This document shows positions 15,478 to 22,834 of a stretch of DNA of 64,000 nucleotides, piece by piece. The notes beneath the pieces were generated by a model. It searched no databases and was not told the DNA's origin. It worked only from the letters and a program-made list of their open reading frames with translations. The translations under genes and the position numbers were made by a program. Position 1 is the first letter of the stretch, and each line of letters starts with the position of its first letter. The stretch is from Pseudomonadota bacterium (GTDB taxonomy: Bacteria; Pseudomonadota; Gammaproteobacteria; Burkholderiales; Burkholderiaceae_C): positions 48,332 through 112,331 of the forward strand of contig JAKARB010000016.1 of the NCBI GenBank assembly GCA_021819435.1. Direction: 5' to 3'.

Positions 15478-16314
15478 TCAAGCGGCCACCAGGCCCGGCC
15501 GCACCTCGGGTGGGTGCTCGGGCGCGCGGCCGTGGCTCAGGTCCTTCGCGCGGGCCACCAGGAAGTCGACCAGGTGGTTGCGCAAGGGGTAGAACTGCGG
15601 GTCATGGTGCAAGCCGGCGCGGGTGCGATCGCGTGGCAGCGTGTTGACCACGATCTCGGCGATGCGGGCGCGCGGTCCGTTGCTCATCAGCAGGATGCGG
15701 TCGGCCAGCAAGATGGCCTCGTCCACGTCGTGCGTGATCATGAAAACGGTCTGCTGGGTTTCAGCGCAGATGCGCAGCAGCTCGTCCTGGATGGTGCCGC
15801 GCGTGAGCGCGTCCAGCGCGCCGAAGGGCTCGTCAAGCAGCAGCATCTTGGGCTCGATGGCGAAGGCCCGCGCGATGCCCACGCGCTGCTTCATGCCGCC
15901 CGAGAGCTGCGAAGGCAGCTTGTCGATGGCGTGGCCCAGGCCCACCAGTTGCACGTACTTCTCGACATGTGCACGCAGCTCTGCCTTGCGCTTGTCGGGC
16001 CACTTCGAGCGCACCGCGAAGGCGATGTTCTGGCGCACCGTCAGCCACGGCATCAGCGCATGTCCTTGAAACACCACGCCGCGCTCCAGACCCGGCGCCG
16101 TCACCTCGCGGCCATCCATGAAAACGTGGCCCGTGCTGCTGTGCTCCAGCCCCGCCAGTGTGTTGAGGATGGTGGTCTTGCCGCACCCCGAGTGGCCGAT
16201 GATGCAGACGAACTCGCCACGTCGCATGTCGAAGTTCACGCCATCGAACACCGGCTCGGTGGCGCCCGGGTAGGCCTTGCCCAGGCCTTCGATCTTGAGG
16301 AACTCAGTCGACAT
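15478..16314 (-). CDS. Cyanate/nitrate-type ABC transporter ATP-binding protein
   Basis: The 278-residue ATPase powers import with the permease encoded upstream, whose gene overlaps it by 11 bp. All nucleotide-binding motifs are visible: Walker A GHSGCGKTT near residue 40, the LSGGMKQRVGIARAF signature, Walker B MLLLDEPFGALDALT, and the switch histidine in FMITHDVDEA. The sequence is of the NrtD/SsuB/TauB type. There is no C-terminal solute-binding-like domain as in NrtC, so regulation by a fused sensor is not expected. Cyanate as substrate follows from cynS in the same operon; nitrate or bicarbonate transporters belong to the same family. Confidence 0.9.
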   Translation of the reverse strand: MSTEFLKIEGLGKAYPGATEPVFDGVNFDMRRGEFVCIIGHSGCGKTTILNTLAGLEHSSTGHVFMDGREVTAPGLERGVVFQGHALMPWLTVRQNIAFAVRSKWPDKRKAELRAHVEKYVQLVGLGHAIDKLPSQLSGGMKQRVGIARAFAIEPKMLLLDEPFGALDALTRGTIQDELLRICAETQQTVFMITHDVDEAILLADRILLMSNGPRARIAEIVVNTLPRDRTRAGLHHDPQFYPLRNHLVDFLVARAKDLSHGRAPEHPPEVRPGLVAA

Positions 16315-17194
16315 AGGTCACCGCCTTTTGCAGTCGGCCGAAGGCCGCGTCCAGTGCCATGCCCACCAGGCCGATCATTAAGATGGCGAAGATCACGTTG
16401 GGCAGCGAGAGGTTGTTCCACTCGTTCCAGACGAAGTAGCCGATGCCCGTGCCGCCCACCAGCATCTCGGCGGCCACGATCACCAGCCACGCGATGCCCA
16501 TGCTGATGCGCATGCCGGTGAGGATGGTCGGCGCCGCCGCCGGCAAGATCACCTCCACCGCCGTGCGCCACTTCGAGACCTCCAGCGTGCGCGCCACATT
16601 CAGCCAGTCACGCCGCACGCTGGCCACGCCGAAGGCCGTGTTGATCAGCATCGGCCAGATCGAGCAGATGAAGATCACGAAGATGCCCGAGGCCGCCGAG
16701 TCCTTGATGGTGTAGAGCGCCAGCGGCATCCAGGCCAGCGGCGAAATGGGTTTGAGGACCTGGATGAACGGGTCGAGCGCGCGGTAGACCAGCGGCGACA
16801 TGCCGATGGCAAAGCCCAGCGGGATGGCGATCAGCATGGCGATGAGGTAGCCCAGCCCGACGCGGCCCAGCGAGTAGGCCAGTTGGATGCCGATGCCCTT
16901 GTCGTTGGGGCCGTTGTCGTAGAAGGGGTTTCTCACGTGCTCCCATGCGACCGCGCCCATCTGCGCGAGCGTGGGGAAGCCGCTGCTGCTGTTGCCGCCA
17001 CCGCCGTTCGCGGTTGCCGGGTCCTTGCCCATCAGCTTCATGTACTCGATCTGCTCGGGTGTGAGCGCGGGGCCAGACGCAGCCTTGGGCAGGGTGGCGA
17101 GATGCCACACGCCCAGGATCACACCCAGCAAGATCAAGGACAGCAGCGCGGCGCGAAAGCCTTCGCCTTGCCACCAGGGTTTCGATGCAGCCAT
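16304..17194 (-). CDS. Cyanate/nitrate-type ABC transporter permease
   Basis: The 296-residue inner-membrane protein has an N-terminal span (AALLSLILLGVILGVWHLA), a hydrophilic periplasmic loop of about 75 residues, and then the binding-protein-dependent permease domain. Spans include LGYLIAMLIAIPLGFAIGM, IFVIFICSIWPMLINTAFG and MGIAWLVIVAAEMLVGGTG. The EVILPAAAPTILTGMRIS segment is the EAA loop that contacts the ATPase. The length and loop match NrtB/CynB proteins. Overlap with the ATPase gene and a 12-bp gap to the binding-protein gene show a single operon. Confidence 0.9.
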   Translation of the reverse strand: MAASKPWWQGEGFRAALLSLILLGVILGVWHLATLPKAASGPALTPEQIEYMKLMGKDPATANGGGGNSSSGFPTLAQMGAVAWEHVRNPFYDNGPNDKGIGIQLAYSLGRVGLGYLIAMLIAIPLGFAIGMSPLVYRALDPFIQVLKPISPLAWMPLALYTIKDSAASGIFVIFICSIWPMLINTAFGVASVRRDWLNVARTLEVSKWRTAVEVILPAAAPTILTGMRISMGIAWLVIVAAEMLVGGTGIGYFVWNEWNNLSLPNVIFAILMIGLVGMALDAAFGRLQKAVTYVD

Positions 17195-17206
17195 GGTGAA
17201 TCGGCC

Positions 17207-18604
17207 TCAGGTGCGCTTGATGGCGAAGCTGTTGACGTAGGCTTCGGGCTTGCTCGGGTCGAACGCCTTGCCCATGACCTTGAAGCCTGGGTAAGCGCCA
17301 TCGGGCACCGCCTCGCCCAGGGCCTTCATCTGCTTCTTGGCGTCGGTCAGCAAGAACACCTGTTCAGCCAATTGCTTGTAGTTGACCTCGCCCTTCACGT
17401 AGCCCCAGCGCTTCATCTGCGTGAGCATCCACACCGCCATCGACTGCCAGGGGATGGGGTTGAAGTCGGCGCGGTCGGGCACGTTCCTGACGTTGCCCAG
17501 GCCATCGGCGTACTTGCCGGTGAGCACCTGCATCAGCACGGCCTCGGGCTGGTTGAGGTATTCACGCGGCGCGATCACCTTGGCGATGAGCTCGCGGTTC
17601 TTGGCCTGGCGGGCCATGGCGGCCGAAGTGAGCACCGCGCGGTACAGGGCCGCGAAGGTGTTGGGGTTCTGCTGGATGAACTCGGCGCTGGTGCCGAAGG
17701 CGCAGCAAGGGTGGCCGTCCCAGATCTCTTTGGTGAGCAGGTGGATGAAGCCGATTTCTTCGAACACGGCGCGCTGGTTGAAGGGGTCGGGGCCGAGGTA
17801 GCCGTCGATGTTGCCGGCGCGCAGGTTGGCCACCATCTCGGGCGGCGGCACCACGCGGATCTGGATGTCCTTGTCCGGGTCCAGACCTGCTTCGGCCACG
17901 TAGTAACGCAGCAGGAAGTTGTGCATGGAGTACTCGAAGGGCACGGCGAACTTGAAGCCCTTCCACATCTTCGGGTCGCGCTTGTCCTTGTGCTTGACGT
18001 GCAGCGTGATGGCCTGGCCGTTGGTGTTCTGGATGGTGGCCACGTGCATGGGCTTCGCATTCGAGCCCAGGCCCATGGTCATCGACAACGGCATGGGCGA
18101 GAGGAAGTGCGTGGCGTCGTACTCCTTGTTGAGCATCTTGTCGCGGATGAGCGCCCAGCCAGCGGTCTTCACGACGCTGACGTCCAGGCCCTGCTTTTTG
18201 TAGAAGCCCAGGGGGTGGGCCATGATCAGCGGGGTGGCGCAGGTGATGGGGATGAAACCGATCTTGAGTTCTTTCTTCTCAAGGGGTGCGGCTTCTTGCG
18301 CCATGGCCTGGAGGCTGGCGACGGGCAGCACGCTGGCGATGGCCGACATGGCGGTGCCCTTGCCGACGGCGCGCAGGAAGCGGCGTCGGGTGGCTTCTTG
18401 GGGGAAGAGGGCCTTGACCAGGCTGGCTTCGATGAAGTCGCGCGAGTAGGCTTCGAAGGCTTCGGTTTCGCTGCGGGCCTTGAGGGTGTCGATGGCTTGC
18501 TGGTGCGAAGCGCTGTCGTGATCTTGCGGGGCGTGGTCACCGCCGCAGGCGCAGCTCAGGCGAAGGGGGCGATCGGCGTCGTAGGGGTCGAAGTGACGGG
18601 TCAT
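17207..18604 (-). CDS. NrtA/CynA-type solute-binding protein with Tat signal and long N-terminal extension
   Basis: The 465-residue protein captures the anion (probably cyanate) in the periplasm. Unusually, about 70 residues precede the twin-arginine signal TRRRFLRAVGKG (residues 72-83). This extension has a Cys-rich motif (SCACGGDH, residues 17-24). The mature domain begins near KKELKIGFIPITCATPLIM and follows the CmpA/NrtA fold, with LDVSVVKTAGWALIRDKML and DGYLGPDPFNQRAVFEE segments. It opens the operon and has a CCAGGAG ribosome binding site. Substrate choice within nitrate, bicarbonate and cyanate cannot be read from the sequence; cynS in the operon favours cyanate. Confidence 0.88.
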   Translation of the reverse strand: MTRHFDPYDADRPLRLSCACGGDHAPQDHDSASHQQAIDTLKARSETEAFEAYSRDFIEASLVKALFPQEATRRRFLRAVGKGTAMSAIASVLPVASLQAMAQEAAPLEKKELKIGFIPITCATPLIMAHPLGFYKKQGLDVSVVKTAGWALIRDKMLNKEYDATHFLSPMPLSMTMGLGSNAKPMHVATIQNTNGQAITLHVKHKDKRDPKMWKGFKFAVPFEYSMHNFLLRYYVAEAGLDPDKDIQIRVVPPPEMVANLRAGNIDGYLGPDPFNQRAVFEEIGFIHLLTKEIWDGHPCCAFGTSAEFIQQNPNTFAALYRAVLTSAAMARQAKNRELIAKVIAPREYLNQPEAVLMQVLTGKYADGLGNVRNVPDRADFNPIPWQSMAVWMLTQMKRWGYVKGEVNYKQLAEQVFLLTDAKKQMKALGEAVPDGAYPGFKVMGKAFDPSKPEAYVNSFAIKRT

Positions 18605-18687
18605 CGTGGGCTCCTGGGCGTTGCGCTGGGGTGGAGCTCACTTTAGGAATTGGGCTGGGTTTTGGGGATCGGGGTGGGTGTGATTTG

Positions 18688-18709
18688 CTTGTAGGGGTGG
18701 CACTACAAG
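18688..18709. promoter_or_regulatory. Inverted repeat upstream of the cyanate operon
   Basis: CTTGTAG (18688-18694), eight bases, then CTACAAG (18703-18709) form a perfect 22-bp dyad centred about 95 bp before the first gene of the operon. Position and size fit an operator for a dimeric regulator. No cynR-like gene is adjacent, so the regulator would act in trans. Confidence 0.45.
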
Positions 18710-18774
18710 GGTTGGGTTCTTTTGGCGTGCGCTGGGTTGGGCGCTTTGGCGGGGGAGCGCGAGGCGGGGGCTGC

Positions 18775-18819
18775 GGCGCTGTGCGGGCGGGCTTCAAGGG
18801 TGGCGGTCCGCACAGCGCC
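18775..18819. repeat. Long inverted repeat (12-bp arms) between the toxin gene and the cyanate operon
   Basis: GGCGCTGTGCGG (18775-18786) and CCGCACAGCGCC (18808-18819) are perfect complements with a 21-nt loop. No T-run follows on either strand. It lies 3' of the toxin gene and may act as a transcript-end stem, or it may be a copy of a dispersed REP-like element. No second copy is seen in the window. Confidence 0.5.
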
Positions 18820-18871
18820 TCCACCCCTTTTCGCCTCGCTGGTGGCATGCGACGGGTGTGGCAAAGGTGCG

Positions 18872-19138
18872 TTATTCGTAATGCGACCACATGCGCAGCA
18901 CCTTGACGACTTTCTGCTCTGGCAGCACTTCGTAAACGAGGCGATGTTGGATGTTGATGCGCCGGGAGTAAGTGCCTGACAAGTCACCCACCAGCTTCTC
19001 GTAAGGCGGAGGGTTTTGAAAAGGATTTTCTTGAAGGATGGCGAGCAGCTCTTGTGCTTTGCCCTTCAACCCGCTTGCTGCCAGTTTTTGTGCGTCTTTT
19101 TGAGCGTGCTTGGCGAAAACGACTTCCCAACTCACCAA
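18872..19138 (-). CDS. YoeB/Txe-family toxin (predicted mRNA interferase)
   Basis: This 88-residue protein has the RelE-superfamily pattern of YoeB: VSWEVVFAKHAQKDAQKL at the start, then ENPFQNPPPYEKLVGDLSG, then YSRRINIQHRLVYEVL, and RMWSHYE at the C-terminus. The conserved basic residues, the RINIQHRLVY strand and the final His-Tyr are those used by YoeB to cut mRNA in the ribosome. The gene overlaps the 3' end of the antitoxin gene by 7 bp, the usual arrangement with translational coupling. The module is likely autoregulated by the antitoxin-toxin complex. Confidence 0.9.
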   Translation of the reverse strand: MVSWEVVFAKHAQKDAQKLAASGLKGKAQELLAILQENPFQNPPPYEKLVGDLSGTYSRRINIQHRLVYEVLPEQKVVKVLRMWSHYE

Positions 19139-19374
19139 TCAAGCTCCTTGGCGCAGGTGTCGGGGGCCTGAGCCATGCCCTCTTTGATTGACTCGCGCAT
19201 GCCTGGCACGGAGAGCAGGTGAAGCGTCTCCTGGATGGCGTGCCAATCTTCCGCTGCCAAGAGCACCACGTCGTGGCGTTTGCCCGCGATGGTGATGGGC
19301 TGGTGAGACTCAGCCGCCTGATCCATCAGGCGGTAGAGGTTGGCGCGTGCTTCGCTGGCGGTGAGTGTGTGCAT
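19132..19374 (-). CDS. Phd/YefM-family antitoxin
   Basis: The 80-residue protein starts MHTLTASEARANLYRLMDQ at ATG 19374. This is the DNA-binding Phd/YefM N-terminus; the HQPITIAGKRHDVVLLAAED core follows. The acidic, flexible C-terminus (GMAQAPDTCAKELDW) would wrap the toxin. A longer frame upstream has no homology-like features and is rejected. It precedes and overlaps the YoeB-like toxin gene. The promoter should lie in the 19.38-19.50 kb segment, but I cannot assign its elements. Confidence 0.9.
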   Translation of the reverse strand: MHTLTASEARANLYRLMDQAAESHQPITIAGKRHDVVLLAAEDWHAIQETLHLLSVPGMRESIKEGMAQAPDTCAKELDW

Positions 19375-19516
19375 GGTGAACTCCTGCGGCCAAAGCGTAC
19401 GCTTATCGGTACGAGCCGTCAAGAGCGTCACCGTCGTGAACCCCTTCAGGGCCGAAGCAACGTCCGCGATGGGTGGTACGCGGAGCTTTTGGGGTGGCGA
19501 CCCGAGCTTTTCAGGT

Positions 19517-19965
19517 TCAAAGCGAGCGCCCGAGCTGCTTTTCGACCTGCGTGCGCTCTCAATGGGGGCCCACGAAGGGAATGAACCGGAAGGCGGCGGC
19601 GTGGGCCAGAACATCGATACTCCAGCCCATGACCGGCCAGATGAACCACAGCGTGAACGGGTGGGTGACCAGGTTGAGGACCGCCAGCAGGCCGATGACC
19701 AACACGTACTGCATCAGGTGAATGTAGAGGCGTTTGATTTTCCGAACCTTTGCGTGGGCGAGTTGTTCGTCTTGCCTGGAGGATGTGGCGCGGTTGCGCT
19801 CATGTCTGGCTCACTGGGAAGGGGAGTGAAGTCGATGTCGAAGACCGACGCCAGTGATTTGAGCGACTCAGCGCTGGCGGGTTGCCCGTTTTCAATGCGC
19901 TGAATGGTTCGGGCGCTGAGCCCGCTCAGATCGCCTCATCGGGCATGCCCTCACGTATGAGGCGG
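19517..19965 (-). pseudogene. Decayed XRE helix-turn-helix / 2TM-domain regulator
   Basis: Fragments of one protein can be read in order on the minus strand but in different frames. First comes a start-like piece (LIREGMPDEAI, around 19960-19930). Next is a helix-turn-helix segment (GLSARTIQRIENGQPASAES, then KSLASVFDIDF, about 19925-19830). After a further frameshift there is a 2TM domain (KIKRLYIHLMQYVLVIGLLA, then LWFIWPVMGWSIDVLAH, about 19750-19580). The 2TM frame ends at an early TGA (19561-19559), where relatives have Trp; beyond it the same frame continues ERTQVEKQLGRSL to a second stop at 19517. Two frameshifts and one nonsense change make it a pseudogene. The parent family is a membrane-anchored XRE regulator. 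Confidence 0.75.
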
Positions 19966-20415
19966 GGCGGCAATACATGTGTCAATCCGCGCAGCTAACA
20001 GTACCTGAGCCCCTGCACGGCCAGAGCGCCCGCGCACGAGACGACAGGCTGTTGTACGTGATGCGCTGCAGGGCAGCCCTTGATGTGATAACGCCATCAC
20101 GCCACCCTTTGCGTAGCCACGCGCTGACAAGCGCTCTAAATCTAACCCGTCCTGAGTTGAAGCGGTGACGATTCAACGGGATTTTGCAGAACCTCCTTGG
20201 TTGCCTGCCATATGTGGATATTGTGTATGGCCCATAAATTTCATTGACTTTCTTTCTGAGCAAACAGATGATGGAGCCGTTGTACCATCATTGGACTCTC
20301 TAGATTTTCCTCCTTAATAGCCCACAGTTATCGCGGCGTTGGGGAGGCGCATTTCCCTCATTAGAGACCCAAGATTTTTCATAATTCACCATTGAATATG
20401 CATTGGAGTACACAC
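19966..20415. other. Gene-free, lower-GC segment before the PEP-CTERM gene
   Basis: No credible gene or RNA is seen in these 450 bases. There is a small dyad, GTGAT-N6-ATCAC (20087-20102). A possible promoter for the next gene is TTGACT (20244-20249), 17 nt, then GATGAT (20267-20272), but the match is modest. Base composition drops from 20.18 kb onward and stays low through the PEP-CTERM gene. Confidence 0.4.
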
Positions 20416-21300
20416 ATGAAAGATAACCACTCTCCAAAATTCAGCTTCGGCACCCCCGCCACGTGGCTTATGTTGGCGATATCTTTTATTATTGCCAACC
20501 CTGCGAAAGCCTCTTCATACGCTCAAACTGAGGTGTCTGGCTTGACCATAAAGCTTATAGATCTGGATGCTTCAGATGGAGTCGCCCCCGAGATTGAAGG
20601 GTACCATCTAAGCACCAGAGGCCTCTCCTTAGAAGCAACCAATTGGGATAACTATCAGGAGCCAACCAGGTTCACTCAAACAGTGAATCCATCCTTTACC
20701 CCCGGATCGGCCAGCATCAGTAACTCAAATGCGCACGGAAGTATCTCTGTCCAGGGCAATGTGTTTTTGGCATCAGGGGCAAATATTAAAACCCTTGTTC
20801 ATGCCTATGGAGCGCCTGCAAGCGCACTTTCTCTAGGCACATTTGTAGCAGCGACACAAGACAATTTAAACCCCGCAAATGCGTATTTCCGTCTTACGCC
20901 CCATACCAGGGTCGAGCTGAGTGGGCAAATTTTCCTGGAAGGATCGATGACCGCGACGCCCCTTCCGTATACTCAAACAGCCACATCTCTTGTATCTATC
21001 GCGCTTGGTCAAGGTCAAGTGACCCCTGTTGCATTTCTTAACGGGTTATCCTTCTATACCACCATCACCCAGATTGAAGGCATTGCCTCAAGTTATTACA
21101 AAAACATTCCATTCGCGCTGCATTACACCAATGATAGCGCTAGTTATATCGACAACTTTACTCTTCAATTCATTGTGACGTCAGTGGCGCAAACCAATGA
21201 GATTTCTGCAGTCCCTGAGCCATCATTAACATGGCTTGTATTATTCGGTGCTTTCGTCCTTGTACTGAAGCGCGCGGCAAGCAACAGCGAGGATCAATGA
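20416..21300 (+). CDS. PEP-CTERM secreted protein
   Basis: The start at ATG 20416 is supported by GGAG eight bases upstream and gives 294 residues. A signal peptide covers about residues 15-33 (TWLMLAISFIIANPAKASS). The mature region is beta-rich, Asn/Ser/Thr-rich and not recognisable as an enzyme. The C-terminus is a standard exosortase signal: VPEPS, a hydrophobic helix (LTWLVLFGAFVLVL), then the basic KRA. Such proteins are cleaved by exosortase and tied to exopolysaccharide or the cell surface. Codon use and base composition are more AT-rich than in all neighbours, suggesting recent acquisition. The exosortase is not in this window. Confidence 0.85.
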   Translation: MKDNHSPKFSFGTPATWLMLAISFIIANPAKASSYAQTEVSGLTIKLIDLDASDGVAPEIEGYHLSTRGLSLEATNWDNYQEPTRFTQTVNPSFTPGSASISNSNAHGSISVQGNVFLASGANIKTLVHAYGAPASALSLGTFVAATQDNLNPANAYFRLTPHTRVELSGQIFLEGSMTATPLPYTQTATSLVSIALGQGQVTPVAFLNGLSFYTTITQIEGIASSYYKNIPFALHYTNDSASYIDNFTLQFIVTSVAQTNEISAVPEPSLTWLVLFGAFVLVLKRAASNSEDQ

Positions 21301-21345
21301 GTAACGCTAAGCCCAGGTTGTCTGCCTGGTAACACGAAAAAGCCG

Positions 21346-21377
21346 CAGGGGCTGAGATCAATAGAAATCAGCCCCTG
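21346..21377 (-). terminator. Intrinsic terminator-like hairpin 3' of the BLUF gene
   Basis: CAGGGGCTGA (21346-21355) and TCAGCCCCTG (21368-21377) form a perfect 10-bp stem with a 12-nt loop. On the minus strand it is followed within five bases by a run of five T (complement of AAAAA at 21337-21341), so it fits termination of the leftward BLUF transcript. It may also stop the rightward PEP-CTERM transcript, which ends 45 bp before it. Confidence 0.6.
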
Positions 21378-21548
21378 GGTGTTGCACTTCACTTTTGCCC
21401 CACTGATGCAAGGCATCGCTGAGCAGGCTGACGCCATAATCAATTGACGTTGCAACCCAGGTCGAGTGCTGCATTCAGATTTGAGACCGCACTGGACGCA
21501 CGCGCGGCCCAGCAGCCAGCGGCGCCAAGGCAATGAGCGAGGAGGTGC

Positions 21549-21983
21549 CTATGCCCGGCCTCCATTTCGATGCTTCCAGAAACTCAACAAAAGAATCAAC
21601 CCGGGACTGCTTTCGGCTTGGTCTTTGATGTTATTCAGTTGGTCCACCCAGGTGGCCTGCGATATTCTTTGAATATCTGTTTTGGTTGCCTCGGCAAAGC
21701 CCATTGACCAGGTTGAAAAATGCCTTTTCTCAACCGAATCATTGAACAACTCAATGATGCCATGGTGGGCGCTTGACTTCACAATTCTTGCGTAGACAAG
21801 CTGAACCGCCTCCGTTGATCCTTCGATGTATTGAAAGAAAGTACCATCATTCCAAATCAAGACCCCTGTTACCCCGCAGGAGCCGTTGAAATCACGGGCA
21901 TCAGCGAGAAGTTTGTCCACCTCATCTGGCGGGGCTTGTCGTTCTCTGGATGTGCTGACATAAGCAATTGCGTGAAGAGGCAT
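21549..21983 (-). CDS. BLUF-domain blue-light photoreceptor
   Basis: Starting at ATG 21983 the product has 144 residues and is essentially a lone BLUF domain. The flavin-binding pattern is clear: AIAYVSTSRER with the key Tyr near residue 8, EVDKLLADARDFNGSCGVTG with Asn, GVLIWNDGTFFQYIEG with the switch Gln, and a Trp near the C-terminal side (FSTWSMGF). Blue light shifts the FAD-Tyr-Gln hydrogen-bond network and changes binding to a partner. There is no output domain, so signalling must go through another protein. The gene for a small membrane protein lies 35 bp upstream on the same strand and is the obvious candidate partner. Confidence 0.9.
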   Translation of the reverse strand: MPLHAIAYVSTSRERQAPPDEVDKLLADARDFNGSCGVTGVLIWNDGTFFQYIEGSTEAVQLVYARIVKSSAHHGIIELFNDSVEKRHFSTWSMGFAEATKTDIQRISQATWVDQLNNIKDQAESSPGLILLLSFWKHRNGGRA

Positions 21984-22018
21984 TTCTTTTGCGTGGTGGA
22001 TATTTGTGAACGTAAAGC

Positions 22019-22552
22019 CTACCCACCAGGTAAGCAGCGCCGTTTCAAGACGCGACGGAAGGCGCCCAGCACGCACAAGGCCAGGGCTGGCACCAGACAG
22101 ACGAATTTTGCCGAGGCCGAATATGTCGAAATCCATTCATGGCTGGCGATGGGTTGCCCCATGAGCATTTGAAAGAGATGGTAGTTCTCAATGGCATCCG
22201 CGATGCAGGCAAACCAAATTGCATGAGCCATGACGGTCATGGGCTTGCGCAGCAGAGTCGATTCCTTTTTCACAAGAAGCCATAAACCACTGCTGATCGC
22301 AGCCGGATAGGCCATCATGAAAAGATAATCAAGGCCCAGACTCATGGCGGCGTAGTTCTTGGCTTCGGCATTCCAAGACGCTGTGATGGCGGAGCACGTT
22401 GATCGAAAAGCACAAAGCTCAAACGAAACAATCCCGAGTGGGGAGGCTGGCGATTTCAGGTGCTCGTCGATGATGGCGAGTGCGCCCAGGCTTGTCAGAG
22501 CCAGCAAGAGACTGGCCAGGAACAGGCCCCTCAAAAATCTGTGCGGCACCAT
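22019..22552 (-). CDS. Four-span membrane protein paired with the BLUF gene
   Basis: I do not recognise the family. From ATG 22552 the product has 177 residues with four hydrophobic segments: FLRGLFLASLLLALTSLGAL, LDYLFMMAYPAAISSGLWLL, MTVMAHAIWFACIADAIENY and KFVCLVPALALCVLGAF. The ADAIENYHLF motif at the end of the third span is distinctive. GTG 22549 is another possible start, with GGGGAG at better spacing. A TTG at 22621 would add 23 residues. The BLUF gene follows after 35 bp, so the two are probably one operon. Light-dependent control of this protein is a hypothesis. Confidence 0.65.
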   Translation of the reverse strand: MVPHRFLRGLFLASLLLALTSLGALAIIDEHLKSPASPLGIVSFELCAFRSTCSAITASWNAEAKNYAAMSLGLDYLFMMAYPAAISSGLWLLVKKESTLLRKPMTVMAHAIWFACIADAIENYHLFQMLMGQPIASHEWISTYSASAKFVCLVPALALCVLGAFRRVLKRRCLPGG

Positions 22553-22834
22553 GTCTCCCCTTGCGTGTGCGCCGAGCCATCCGTCAAACCACCCCGCGTC
22601 AACGGGCGAGATTGGTTTCAAACGCCAGGCTGATCAAAACGCTGAATCAACCAGCGCTCGATCTGCATGGCATTTCCGGACAGCTTAAACCAAGGTGGCC
22701 GGGATGTGGCGGATGCACGGGCCACAATCGCCTGCGACGTCAGCACAGCAAGGCATAAAGCGCGAAGCTGTGCCCAGCGCCGCCCTGGCAGGGCACTTCA
22801 GCCAACGACCGCGTACAGCGCCGTCAGCGGCCGC

